Source of the DNA: Synergistales bacterium
GTDB lineage: Bacteria > Synergistota > Synergistia > Synergistales > Thermovirgaceae
Length of the DNA: 8,730 nucleotides
Assembly (NCBI GenBank): GCA_018434645.1
Contig: JAHDOX010000098.1
Location: forward strand, 1-8,730
Direction of reading: 5' to 3'
Positions 1-7,125 of the stretch are shown here, one piece after another. Under the pieces are notes generated by a model. The model had not been told where the DNA came from. It did no database searches and was given only the letters and a program-made list of their open reading frames with translations. How positions within the stretch are numbered: position 1 is the first letter of the stretch; each line of letters starts with the position of its first letter. The position numbers and the translations under genes were made by a program.

Positions 1-233
1 AAAGCGGCAAACGGAAAACCGGAAAAAAACGCCGCAGATCATCTCGTAAAAGCAATAACAAAACGGATCGTAATAAACCCTCTTCCGCCGAATCCTCAAA
101 AGAGAGTGAAGAAAAACAAAAGACAGATAAAAAAGAAAAAAGAAAGATAAAATCAGGGAAATGGAAGAAAAAACGCATTAATCCAGACAGGAAAAATTCT
201 CAAGCAGATGAGAAAAACAAAGGGAATGCATAA
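1..233 (+). CDS. C-terminal tail of an unidentified Lys/Arg-rich protein (5' partial)
   Basis: An open frame enters from the left edge (first complete codon at base 3) and ends at TAA 231-233, giving 76 residues. About 40% of them are lysine or arginine, the rest mostly Ser, Asn, Glu and Asp, with almost no hydrophobic residues. Such a tail is disordered and probably binds nucleic acid; similar basic tails occur on DEAD-box RNA helicases, RNases and other RNA- or ribosome-associated proteins. No catalytic domain lies in the window, so the protein cannot be named. A second frame (codons from base 1, stop 148-150) is also open and basic. I prefer the longer frame because it ends closer to ftsY, but the frame is not certain. 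The 75 bases to ftsY leave room for a separate promoter. Confidence 0.5.
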   Translation, partial: SGKRKTGKKRRRSSRKSNNKTDRNKPSSAESSKESEEKQKTDKKEKRKIKSGKWKKKRINPDRKNSQADEKNKGNA

Positions 234-308
234 CACAAACGTTATGTACCGACGTAACGAATAACGAATAAGACGTTCTGAATCGTAAGCCCTTGAGGAG
301 TGTTGTAT
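234..308. other. Intergenic region upstream of ftsY with a 7-bp tandem repeat and the ftsY ribosome binding site
   Basis: This 75-base gap holds the tandem repeat AACGAAT at 256-262 and 263-269. A short inverted match CGTTA (240-244) / TAACG (255-259) lies beside it. GAGGAG at 295-300 is the ftsY ribosome binding site, 8 bases before ATG 309. I find no convincing -35/-10 pair and no terminator, so read-through from the upstream gene is possible. Confidence 0.5.
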
Positions 309-1217
309 ATGCTGCAAAGGTTTCGCGAAAAATTGCAGACTGTTGGCTCGAAATGGGGGCTTGACAATCTGCTCAGTGGAAGCGAACAAATTGATGAAGA
401 GTTTTGGGAAGACCTTGAAAGTCTTTTGATACGTGGCGATGTTGGAGTGGAGACTTCGGAAAAGATCATTGAAAGGCTAAAGGAAGAAAGCCGGCGAAAG
501 AAAGCAAGATCCAGGGAAGATATCAAGAGCACGCTTAAGGATATCCTGAAAACCCAGCTTGAGTCCGTCGAGAGAATGGGTGAGCCTGTCGCCTGTGATG
601 GCGCCGCCCCATGTATCATTCTTCTGGTAGGGGTGAACGGAAGCGGAAAAACAACCACGGCGGCAAAAATCGCCCGGGACCTTTCGCTTGGCGGGAAACG
701 GCCGCTTTTGGTCGCAGCCGACACCTTTCGTTCGGCAGCCATAGATCAATTGAAGCAACTTGGTAATATATCAGGAATAGATGTTCTTGCCCGGGAGCCG
801 GGTAGCGACCCTGCTGCAGTAGTATTCGATGCCATCAGGTCGGCAAAAGCCGGCAACGCTGACTGTCTTGTCGTGGATACTGCTGGCCGCTTGCATACCA
901 AGAAAAACCTTATGGAAGAACTTCGCAAAATCTCGAAGATAGTTGATCGTGAGTGCGATGGATGGAAAAAGGAAACGTTGCTCGTACTTGACGCCGTATC
1001 TGGTCAGAATGCCTTCGCTCAGGCTTCCGTTTTTCACGAAATCCTAAATCTGACGGGTGTCATAGTCACGAAATACGACAATACGGCAAAGGGCGGGATC
1101 CTCCTTGCCGTTGCCGCAAAATTGCAGCTCCCGGTAAGGTACGTAGGACTTGGGGAAAGGGCAGAAGATTTGACTGGTTTTTCACCGACTGAATTCGCCG
1201 AAGGTCTTCTGCAATGA
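309..1217 (+). CDS. ftsY: Signal recognition particle receptor FtsY
   Basis: This is the SRP-receptor GTPase. It pairs with the SRP protein Ffh at the inner membrane to deliver ribosomes making membrane proteins to the Sec translocon. The protein has 302 residues: a short amphipathic N-terminus with no acidic A domain, the helical N domain (about 1-85) and the GTPase G domain (about 100-302). Visible motifs are the P-loop GVNGSGKTTT (108-117), DTFRSAAIDQL (138-148), DTAGR (190-194), TKYD (254-257) and the closing GLGERAEDLTGF (280-291). TKYDNTAKGG and GERAEDL differ from the commoner TKLDGTAKGG and GEGIDDL, but the base-specifying Asp is kept. In-frame GTG 300 and TTG 303 also exist. ATG 309 is chosen because GAGGAG (295-300) sits 8 bases before it and would overlap GTG 300. 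It is the first gene of a probable operon, with the DUF4416 gene 21 bases downstream. Confidence 0.96.
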   Translation: MLQRFREKLQTVGSKWGLDNLLSGSEQIDEEFWEDLESLLIRGDVGVETSEKIIERLKEESRRKKARSREDIKSTLKDILKTQLESVERMGEPVACDGAAPCIILLVGVNGSGKTTTAAKIARDLSLGGKRPLLVAADTFRSAAIDQLKQLGNISGIDVLAREPGSDPAAVVFDAIRSAKAGNADCLVVDTAGRLHTKKNLMEELRKISKIVDRECDGWKKETLLVLDAVSGQNAFAQASVFHEILNLTGVIVTKYDNTAKGGILLAVAAKLQLPVRYVGLGERAEDLTGFSPTEFAEGLLQ

Positions 1218-1238
1218 AAGGGTGTGAAAGCTCTCTAA

Positions 1239-1751
1239 ATGGCCCCGAAAGTCAAACTCGTGATCGGCATTCTTTATCCTGACACCAATCTTCTGGCGTG
1301 GGTCCACGAAAGACTCGAGATCCGCTTCGGCTCCCTGGAACGGGTTCTTTCAGGGATCCCTTTCGACCATACGGATTACTACAAAGATATAGCTCCAAAA
1401 CTTTACAGGGGGTTCGTCTCTTTCAAGGGGTTGTTTGATGCAGGTGAACTGGCCGACTGGAAGAAAGCTACCTGCGAAATAGAGAAACAATCGGGCCTTT
1501 CGAGAAAGGTGAATATCGACCCGGGATATATCGACGGAGCAAGGCTGGTCCTCGCTTCCACAAAGGACCACGCCCACAGGATCTATCTACGTGACGGCAT
1601 TTTCGCGGAAGTGACATTAAGGTATGTCAAAAAGTCGTGGCGCCCTTACGAACATAGTTTCCCGGATTTCGCTTCCGGATTATACAACCCCTTCCTGGAT
1701 ACTGTACGGCTTGACTGGCTGCGCGACGTCAGGAAACTGAAGAAAGGATGA
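1239..1751 (+). CDS. DUF4416 family protein, function unknown
   Basis: A soluble protein of 170 residues with no signal peptide or membrane segment, of the length usual for DUF4416. Recognisable family-type stretches are FDHTDYY (42-48), VNIDPGY (91-97), the KDHAHRIYL region (109-117), EVTLRY (124-129) and FPDF near 141-144. The repeated acidic, His and Tyr positions hint at a binding or catalytic pocket, but no biochemical role is known to me and I assign none. Start ATG 1239 follows a weak ribosome binding site, so translation may depend partly on coupling to ftsY, which stops 21 bases upstream. Its stop is only 6 bases before the purB start, which places it firmly inside the ftsY-purB-glpX run. 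The family assignment is from memory of its motifs. Confidence 0.85.
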   Translation: MAPKVKLVIGILYPDTNLLAWVHERLEIRFGSLERVLSGIPFDHTDYYKDIAPKLYRGFVSFKGLFDAGELADWKKATCEIEKQSGLSRKVNIDPGYIDGARLVLASTKDHAHRIYLRDGIFAEVTLRYVKKSWRPYEHSFPDFASGLYNPFLDTVRLDWLRDVRKLKKG

Positions 1752-1757
1752 CGCCTT

Positions 1758-3086
1758 GTGATCGAAAGGTACAGCACTCCTGAAATGGACAGGATCTGGT
1801 CAAATGCGAACAGGTACGAGACGTGGCTGAAAGTGGAGCTTGCAGTTTGCCAGGCATGGACTGAAGCGGGCCGTATTCCTCGTGAAGCCAACGAAACCAT
1901 AAGGGAAAAAGCCGGTTTTAGCGAAGACAGGGTAAGAGAAATTGAAGCCGACGTGAATCACGACGTCATTGCTTTTGTCACGGCAGTGGCTGAGAAAGTG
2001 GGTCAGGAGGGAAGGTTCATTCATCTCGGACTTACCAGCAGCGATGTTATCGATACGGCGACGTCGCTTTTGCTTCGGGAAGCGCTGGATGTAGTCCTTT
2101 CATGTCTGGGAGATCTGCTTGATACGGTACTGCTGCAGGCTGAAAAGTATCGACATATTCGGTGCATAGGACGGACCCACGGCGTCCATGCAGAACCTAC
2201 GACTCTAGGACTCAAAATGCTCAACTGGTATGATCAGCTCCGTCGGGACCTGAAACGTATACAGGAAGCAAGACATTCAGCCTGCGTAGGGAAAATATCA
2301 GGCGCAGTAGGTACTTATGCCCATTGTCCCCCTGAGATAGAAAAAAGAGTATGCGAGATTCTGGGCTTGAACCCAGCTCCTGTTTCCACACAGATCATAC
2401 AACGCGACATTCACGCCGAGATCCTTACAAGCATGGCAATCCTTGGAGGCACAGTAGAACGAATAGCCTTTGAAATCAGGCACCTTCAGCGTACAGAAGT
2501 TCTGGAAGCGGCCGAGCCTTTTTCTTCGAAGCAGAAGGGTTCTTCTGCAATGCCACACAAGCGCAATCCCATCCTGTCCGAACGCCTTTGTGGAATGGCA
2601 AGATTGCTGAGAGGTTATGCCAATGTGGCGCTTGAAAATATCGCCCTCTGGCACGAGCGTGACATCAGTCATTCTTCAACGGAGCGGGTTATATGGCCCG
2701 ACAGCTTTCATATCACCCAGTACATGCTAGAGACGCTCACATACCTGATACGCAACCTGGACGTCTACGAGGAAAATATCGGGAAAAACCTTGAACTTAC
2801 GAAAGGGCTCATTTTCAGCCAAAGGGTGCTTTTGGCGCTGGTAGAAAAAGGACTTGATAGAGAGAGAGCCTACGAACTGGTCCAACGAAAGGCCATGCAA
2901 TCATGGATGAGAGGAAGCGACTTCAGGGACCTTTGCAAGAATGATTCTGCTATTGCTGATGTACTCGGTGCCGATCTTTTGGAATCTCTCTTCGATGTGG
3001 GGTATTATTTGAGATACGTGGACAAGATCTTTGATCGTTTCACAGAGAGTAAAGAAGGAGACAATCATAAAATACGCGAGTTTTGA
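1758..3086 (+). CDS. purB: Adenylosuccinate lyase
   Basis: A fumarate-releasing lyase with two roles in purine synthesis: SAICAR to AICAR in the IMP pathway, and adenylosuccinate to AMP. The 442-residue protein aligns by eye with the B. subtilis/Thermotoga-type enzyme (about 430 residues). The likely general acid/base residues fall at His68 (in DVNHDV) and His141 (in RTHGVHAEPTT). GLTSSDVIDT (91-100) and the fumarate-lyase signature GSSAMPHKRNP (261-271) are intact; the mobile-loop serine would be Ser262 or Ser263. The enzyme is a cytoplasmic homotetramer in characterised relatives. The start is GTG 1758, set by the family N-terminus (MIERY) and by AAGGA at 1744-1748, nine bases upstream and inside the end of the DUF4416 gene. 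After the usual end near IFDRF there are about 15 extra charged residues (TESKEGDNHKIREF). Confidence 0.96.
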   Translation: MIERYSTPEMDRIWSNANRYETWLKVELAVCQAWTEAGRIPREANETIREKAGFSEDRVREIEADVNHDVIAFVTAVAEKVGQEGRFIHLGLTSSDVIDTATSLLLREALDVVLSCLGDLLDTVLLQAEKYRHIRCIGRTHGVHAEPTTLGLKMLNWYDQLRRDLKRIQEARHSACVGKISGAVGTYAHCPPEIEKRVCEILGLNPAPVSTQIIQRDIHAEILTSMAILGGTVERIAFEIRHLQRTEVLEAAEPFSSKQKGSSAMPHKRNPILSERLCGMARLLRGYANVALENIALWHERDISHSSTERVIWPDSFHITQYMLETLTYLIRNLDVYEENIGKNLELTKGLIFSQRVLLALVEKGLDRERAYELVQRKAMQSWMRGSDFRDLCKNDSAIADVLGADLLESLFDVGYYLRYVDKIFDRFTESKEGDNHKIREF

Positions 3087-3107
3087 CTTGTCGAGGAGGT
3101 GGGGTAA

Positions 3108-4103
3108 ATGGCTAAACCTGAACGAAACATGGCTCTTGAGCTCGTTCGAGCCACCGAAGCAGCGGCAATGGCGGCAGGAAGATGGATGGGAAGGGGCGAC
3201 AAAAATGCCTCGGACAACGCCGCAGTAAACGCTATGAGGTATATGCTGAACACTATAAGCATGAACGGTGTCATTGTGATAGGAGAAGGCGAAAAGGACG
3301 AGGCGCCGATGCTTTACAACGGCGAGGTTCTGGGTACTGGAGAAGAGCCTTTAGTCGATATAGCCGTAGACCCGATCGATGGAACGCGACTTCTCGCATT
3401 AGGGCGTCCCAACGCCATAAGCGTTGTGGCACTTTCTGAACACAACACCATGTATGATCCAAGACATATATTTTACATGAACAAGATTGCGGCCGGCCCA
3501 GGAGCCGCCGACGTAATAGATATAGAAGCACCCATCGAGGAAAACCTTAGGCGGGTGGCAAAAGCCTTGCGCAAATCCGTTGAAGATGTGACTGTCGTCG
3601 TTTTGGATCGACCCAGGCATGAGCAGATAATAGGAGACATTCGTGCTGCCGGATCCAGAATCAGGCTCATACCGGACGGCGATATAGCCGGGGCATTGAT
3701 GACTTGCCGAGAAGAAAGCGGCATCGATCTGCTTCTGGGGATAGGAGGTTCGCCGGAAGCTGTAATCAGTGCATGCGCCCTTAAATGTGTGGGAGGGAAC
3801 ATGCAGTGCAAGCTTTGGCCGAGAAATTCGGAGGAAGCAGCTAAATGCAGGGAACTCGCCATGGACCTTCAGCAGGTGTTGGAATTGAACGACCTCGTGA
3901 CCTCTGACAACGTCTTTTTCGCGGCGACGGGTGTTACCGACGGAGAACTGTTAAAGGGTGTAAGGTATGAGGGAAGCAGAATCAAAACTACTTCGATGGT
4001 CATGCGATCTAAAAGCGGGACCATACGTTACGTGGACGCCATTCACAGTCTCCAGAAGCTTGAAATGTTCAGCGATATCGAATACGGACCACGATTCGAA
4101 TAA
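3108..4103 (+). CDS. glpX: Fructose-1,6-bisphosphatase, class II (GlpX)
   Basis: It hydrolyses fructose 1,6-bisphosphate to fructose 6-phosphate and phosphate, the committed step of gluconeogenesis, using Mn2+ or Mg2+. The 331-residue cytoplasmic protein matches E. coli GlpX across its length. Residues equivalent to the E. coli active site are Lys32, Asp36, Glu60 (IGEGEKDEAPML, 58-69), Asp88 and Thr93 in VDPIDGT (87-93), and Glu217 in GIGGSPEA. E. coli has DPIEGT, so the Glu88 metal ligand is Asp91 here, a conservative change that resembles the DPIDGT signature of the wider inositol-monophosphatase/FBPase superfamily. A strong ribosome binding site, GAGGAGG (from about 3093), precedes ATG 3108. 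It lies 21 bases after purB and is the last gene of the operon before the convergent hairpin. In a sulfate reducer or syntroph it would supply hexoses from C2-C3 substrates (inference). Confidence 0.95.
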   Translation: MAKPERNMALELVRATEAAAMAAGRWMGRGDKNASDNAAVNAMRYMLNTISMNGVIVIGEGEKDEAPMLYNGEVLGTGEEPLVDIAVDPIDGTRLLALGRPNAISVVALSEHNTMYDPRHIFYMNKIAAGPGAADVIDIEAPIEENLRRVAKALRKSVEDVTVVVLDRPRHEQIIGDIRAAGSRIRLIPDGDIAGALMTCREESGIDLLLGIGGSPEAVISACALKCVGGNMQCKLWPRNSEEAAKCRELAMDLQQVLELNDLVTSDNVFFAATGVTDGELLKGVRYEGSRIKTTSMVMRSKSGTIRYVDAIHSLQKLEMFSDIEYGPRFE

Positions 4104-4106
4104 GTC

Positions 4107-4144
4107 GTTTACCCGGATCAGGTCCCGATCTGTTCCGGGTAAAC
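4107..4144. terminator. Strong hairpin between convergent glpX and hypF, probable bidirectional terminator
   Basis: GTTTACCCGG (4107-4116) and CCGGGTAAAC (4135-4144) are perfect inverted repeats. The stem gains an A-T pair, then a T.T mismatch, then CAG/CTG plus a G.T pair, around a 6-base loop (4123-4128). It sits between the glpX stop (4103) and the hypF stop (4156), where a shared terminator is expected. There is no real T-run on either strand (only ATTTCC after it on the plus strand), so it may act as a weak intrinsic terminator, a transcript-end stabiliser or an aid to Rho. Confidence 0.7.
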
Positions 4145-4155
4145 ATTTCCACCTT

Positions 4156-6432
4156 TCAGTCCATCAGCTTAGCCGCTCCAACGGCAATCTGTCCGACAGA
4201 AACGGCTTCGTCGTTCGGCGATAGTGAGGTATGCCAGAAAGGTATCAGGTTTTTCTTTCTCAACTCCGCAATCGAAAGGGAAAGCAAACGACGGTTTTGC
4301 CAAACTCCCCCCGAAAGCACAACCTTCGTGACGCCGGTGTCGAAAGACACTTTTTGGCAAGCAATGGCCAGCGATTCGGCAAGCCCGAGGTGAAAAGCGG
4401 CCGATACACGCGATATCCCCAGTTTGGTCAGGTTTTGAGCCGTCCATCTGATTGCCGGGCGCCAATCGACCTGGTAAACGCCATCTTTTGAAATTACTTC
4501 AAAAGGAGTTTTTTCTTTACCGCCGCTCGCCGAGGATTCGAGCTCCATCGCGCCCTGGCCGTCATAGGTGACTTTGTCCCTGATTCCGGCGATTGCCGAG
4601 AAGGCGTCAAAAAGCCTTCCGCATGAAGAAGTAACAGGTGCACTGGTTACAGATTCCGCCACGGGCCTGACCTTCTCAGCATGTTGCGACCAGAGACTAA
4701 AGGCTTTTTCCATTCTTTTTTTTTTGCCAAAAGTTTCCATAAACAAGGAAAGGGCATAGCGCCAGGGTTCTTCTATGGCTTTTTCTCCTCCAGGCAGGGG
4801 CGCCTGAAGGAGATGTCCAGCCCTTTCAAAAGAGCACCTGTCACCAAAAAGTATTTCCCCCCCCCAAATCGTTCCGTCAAGACCGTATCCCGTCCCGTCG
4901 AGTATCAGCCCAATGGCAGGTCCTTCGATTCCCTTTTCCAACAGGCATGACGCCATATGGGCATGATGGTGCTGAACTTTCAGTGATTCAACGGGGGGAC
5001 GTGCAAGCACCTTGTCGGCGATGAAACCGGAAATATACTGGGGGTGCATATCTTTTACCAGCAATTCGGGCTGAAACTTGAACAGGTCCAGAAAATGCTT
5101 CAGCGTTTTCTCATAATATAGCGCTGTTTCCAGTCGCTTCAAGTCTCCCAGATACTGACTGACAATGACAGACTTCCCCAAAGACAATGCGAAAGTGGAC
5201 TTCATTTCGGGCCCTGATGCAAGAACCGGGGGTAGGTTTTTTGACGACAGGATAGGGTGGGGGACGAAACCCCTGGCCCGTCGTAGCAGTATGGGTCTTT
5301 TGCCGGCGAAAGTTACTACCGAGTCATCAATCCTGTTTTGAATTTCCCTGTCGTGAAGAAGGAAGTAGTCCACGATTTCAGCCAGATCATCAAGGGCCTC
5401 TTTGTTTGTAGCCAGGATAGGGCTTTCCGAGAAATTTGCGCTCGTCATCACCAGCAGTGGAATCTGTTCCATGAGGAGGTGGTGTAAAGGCGTGTAGGGT
5501 AACATTACGCCCACAGTGTCCTGACCTGGCGAAACCAGTCTGCTCAGGGTACAATTTCTTCTTTTGGGACAAATAACAATGGGACTTCTGGGGGAGCACA
5601 TCATTTGTTCCGCTTCAGGAGAAAGATGGACTATTGCCCTTGCGGTCTCAATGTTTCTGGCCATGACGGCGAAGGGCTTGTGGGGTCTTTTTTTTCGTTC
5701 CCTCAACAGGGCCAGCGGCTCGTTTTCAGGAAGGCATGCTATATGAAATCCACCCAAACCCTTTATGCCCAAGATAAAACCTTCCTTCAAAAAACTTACA
5801 GTTAAATCAAGGGCCTGATCTTTGTTGCCCAGGGGCTTTCCGCTTTTACCTTCGACAAGTAAAAGGTGTGGTCCGCATTCCGGACACGCTACAGGTTGCG
5901 CGTGAAATCTTCTGTCCTGGGGGTCGCTGTATTCTTGCCCGCAAAATTCACACATTTTAAATTCCGACATCGTCGTTTTGGGCCTGTCGTAAGGAAGTTT
6001 ACGAATAATGCTGAAACGGGGCCCGCAGTTTGTGCAGTTGATGAAAGGATACCTGTAACGACGATCGGTGTGATCTTTCATCTCACGCAGGCAATCCTCG
6101 CAGGTAGCAATGTCGGGAGGTATCAAAACAGTATTTTTCTCTTCCGCTATGCTGGGCAGTATGACAAAATCTTCAGGCAAAGATTCGACCTTTAAATCTT
6201 CGTCCAGACGAGAAATGTCTTGAATGTTTGCCAGCGGTGGAGCCTCGGTATATAAACGAGACTCGTACTCATCAAGTTTTTCCCTGGTGCCTACGATCTC
6301 TATACGGACACCGGCCGAAGTATTCGAAACAGTTCCAAAAAGACCTGTTTCCCTTGCCAGACGAACACAGAAGGGCCGGAACCCGATCCCCTGGACAACC
6401 CCGGTTACGTTGAGCTTTCGCTTATGGTACAT
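4156..6432 (-). CDS. hypF: Carbamoyltransferase HypF, [NiFe]-hydrogenase maturation
   Basis: It activates carbamoyl phosphate with ATP and passes the carbamoyl group to the C-terminal Cys of HypE, where it becomes the cyanide ligand of the hydrogenase iron. The 758 residues carry all expected domains: acylphosphatase (1-92; GVVQGIGFRPF with Arg19, and Asn37), a double zinc-finger region with four CxxC pairs (111-114, 133-136, 161-164, 183-186), YrdC-like (about 205-385; KGLGGFH 224-230, RPHKPFAVM 249-257, SANFSE 331-336), and a Kae1-like C-terminus (HHAH 489-492, LDGTGYG 511-517, SSCGRLFDA 602-610, SGGVWQN 707-713). TTG 6438 would extend it by two codons. ATG 6432 is preferred because GGAGG (6444-6440) is 7 bases upstream. 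The coding strand has G9 at codons 523-526 and A10 at codons 570-573, both in frame here. No other hyp or hydrogenase gene is in the window; the gene stands alone, divergent from cobO. Confidence 0.96.
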   Translation of the reverse strand: MYHKRKLNVTGVVQGIGFRPFCVRLARETGLFGTVSNTSAGVRIEIVGTREKLDEYESRLYTEAPPLANIQDISRLDEDLKVESLPEDFVILPSIAEEKNTVLIPPDIATCEDCLREMKDHTDRRYRYPFINCTNCGPRFSIIRKLPYDRPKTTMSEFKMCEFCGQEYSDPQDRRFHAQPVACPECGPHLLLVEGKSGKPLGNKDQALDLTVSFLKEGFILGIKGLGGFHIACLPENEPLALLRERKKRPHKPFAVMARNIETARAIVHLSPEAEQMMCSPRSPIVICPKRRNCTLSRLVSPGQDTVGVMLPYTPLHHLLMEQIPLLVMTSANFSESPILATNKEALDDLAEIVDYFLLHDREIQNRIDDSVVTFAGKRPILLRRARGFVPHPILSSKNLPPVLASGPEMKSTFALSLGKSVIVSQYLGDLKRLETALYYEKTLKHFLDLFKFQPELLVKDMHPQYISGFIADKVLARPPVESLKVQHHHAHMASCLLEKGIEGPAIGLILDGTGYGLDGTIWGGEILFGDRCSFERAGHLLQAPLPGGEKAIEEPWRYALSLFMETFGKKKRMEKAFSLWSQHAEKVRPVAESVTSAPVTSSCGRLFDAFSAIAGIRDKVTYDGQGAMELESSASGGKEKTPFEVISKDGVYQVDWRPAIRWTAQNLTKLGISRVSAAFHLGLAESLAIACQKVSFDTGVTKVVLSGGVWQNRRLLSLSIAELRKKNLIPFWHTSLSPNDEAVSVGQIAVGAAKLMD

Positions 6433-6452
6433 TGACAAGCCTCCAATCTGAA

Positions 6453-6466
6453 GGCATTGTAATGCC
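6453..6466. promoter_or_regulatory. Palindrome GGCATTGTAATGCC, candidate operator between hypF and cobO
   Basis: This is a perfect 6+2+6 inverted repeat (GGCATT-GT-AATGCC) in the 105-base region between the divergent genes. It covers the whole predicted hypF -10 box (6456-6461), the position expected for a repressor site. It does not match the operator consensuses I know for FNR, Fur, NikR or Rex. I find no good cobO promoter in the same region: TTGACA at 6432-6437 and TGTAAT at 6458-6463 are 20 bases apart. Confidence 0.4.
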
Positions 6467-6484
6467 GAGGCCGAAAGTGCTCAA
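6456..6484 (-). promoter_or_regulatory. Candidate sigma70-type promoter of hypF
   Basis: Reading the minus strand, TTGAGC (6484-6479, 4 of 6 to consensus) is followed by exactly 17 bases and then TACAAT (6461-6456, 5 of 6). Transcription would start near 6449, leaving about 17 bases before ATG 6432 and including GGAGG. This supports the shorter hypF start, because the upstream TTG would lie almost against the ribosome binding site. Confidence 0.55.
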
Positions 6485-6537
6485 CCCCGACTTTGAAACG
6501 AAAGAAACATTTTTAAAACCAGAAAGGGAGAAACTAA

Positions 6538-7068
6538 ATGGCTCTTTTCGAGAAAGGATTCGTCCATGTGTATACCGGAGAGGGAAAGGGCAAAACCACT
6601 TCGGCGCTTGGTTTGACCCTTCGCGTTGCAGGACATGGAGGAAGGGTGGCCTTCGTACAGTTCATGAAAGGTTGGCCCTTTTACGGAGAAATTTCCGGAT
6701 TGGCGAAACTCGAAAATGTGGAACATATTGTTACGGGTCGCCCCGATTTTGTCGACAGGAGGAATCCGGATCCCTTGGATATTTCGGAAGCCAGACGCGG
6801 GTTCGAGAAAGCCTTGAACATACTCTCCGAGGGAAGTCATGACCTTGTCGTTTTAGACGAAATCATCGTGGCAATAGACTACGGAATGCTTTCCAGCACA
6901 GAAACGCTGAAAGCGCTAAAATCGCGACCAGCTCACGTGGAAGTGGTTCTGACAGGAAGGAACGCACCGGCGGAACTTCTCGATTACGCCGACTACGTAA
7001 CGGAAATGGTGGAGGTAAAACACCCATTCCGCAAAGGTATCGCCGGACGCAGGGGGGCAGAATATTGA
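6538..7068 (+). CDS. cobO: Cob(I)yrinic acid a,c-diamide adenosyltransferase (CobO/BtuR family)
   Basis: It transfers the adenosyl group of ATP to the cobalt of reduced corrinoids, making adenosylcobalamin precursors or recycling imported corrinoids. The protein has 176 residues. It shows the P-loop GEGKGKTT (14-21) followed by SALGLTLRVAGHG, then VQFMKGW (40-46), the acidic strand VVLDEI (104-109) with AIDYGML after it, VVLTGRNAP (136-144), and the terminal KHPFRKGIAGRRGAEY typical of the family. The usual length is 170-200 residues, so it is complete. Start ATG 6538 has AGGGAG (6525-6530) 7 bases upstream. No cobalamin riboswitch fits in the 105-base upstream gap and I see none of its conserved boxes. 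No other cobalamin gene is nearby, so salvage and de novo roles cannot be told apart. CobO and BtuR are names for the same family. Confidence 0.93.
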   Translation: MALFEKGFVHVYTGEGKGKTTSALGLTLRVAGHGGRVAFVQFMKGWPFYGEISGLAKLENVEHIVTGRPDFVDRRNPDPLDISEARRGFEKALNILSEGSHDLVVLDEIIVAIDYGMLSSTETLKALKSRPAHVEVVLTGRNAPAELLDYADYVTEMVEVKHPFRKGIAGRRGAEY

Positions 7069-7081
7069 TAATGCCGGCGGC

Positions 7082-7125
7082 TTTTTAGCGTAGCTCAGAA
7101 CCTTGGGGGAACTTCTCGCTAAAAA
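7082..7125. repeat. Inverted repeat TTTTTAGCG / CGCTAAAAA downstream of cobO
   Basis: Arms at 7082-7090 and 7117-7125 are perfect complements around 26 bases. Within the loop AGAA (7097-7100) can pair with TTCT (7113-7116), extending the stem across a six-base bulge. The T-run is in the 5' arm and the A-run in the 3' arm, so it does not read as a standard intrinsic terminator on either strand. It may be a transcript-end structure of cobO. Confidence 0.4.

Noticed and set aside
242..742. 166-codon minus-strand open frame opposite ftsY
   Set aside because: It lies wholly opposite clearly coding ftsY sequence and resembles no family.
3473..3862. 129-codon minus-strand open frame opposite glpX
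   Set aside because: GlpX motifs run continuously through this stretch on the plus strand.
6432..6463. TTGACA (6432-6437) with TGTAAT (6458-6463) as a cobO promoter
   Set aside because: The 20-base spacer is too long for a normal sigma70 promoter, and the TTGACA overlaps the hypF start.
6432..6842. Open frame on the plus strand upstream of and across cobO, including a protein-like stretch from ATG 6462
   Set aside because: It overlaps most of cobO in another frame, ATG 6462 has no ribosome binding site, and the later part is simply cobO out of frame.
7074..7086. GCCGGCGGC followed by TTTTT as an intrinsic terminator of cobO
   Set aside because: Only a 3-bp GCC/GGC stem with a 3-base loop can form, too weak to call.
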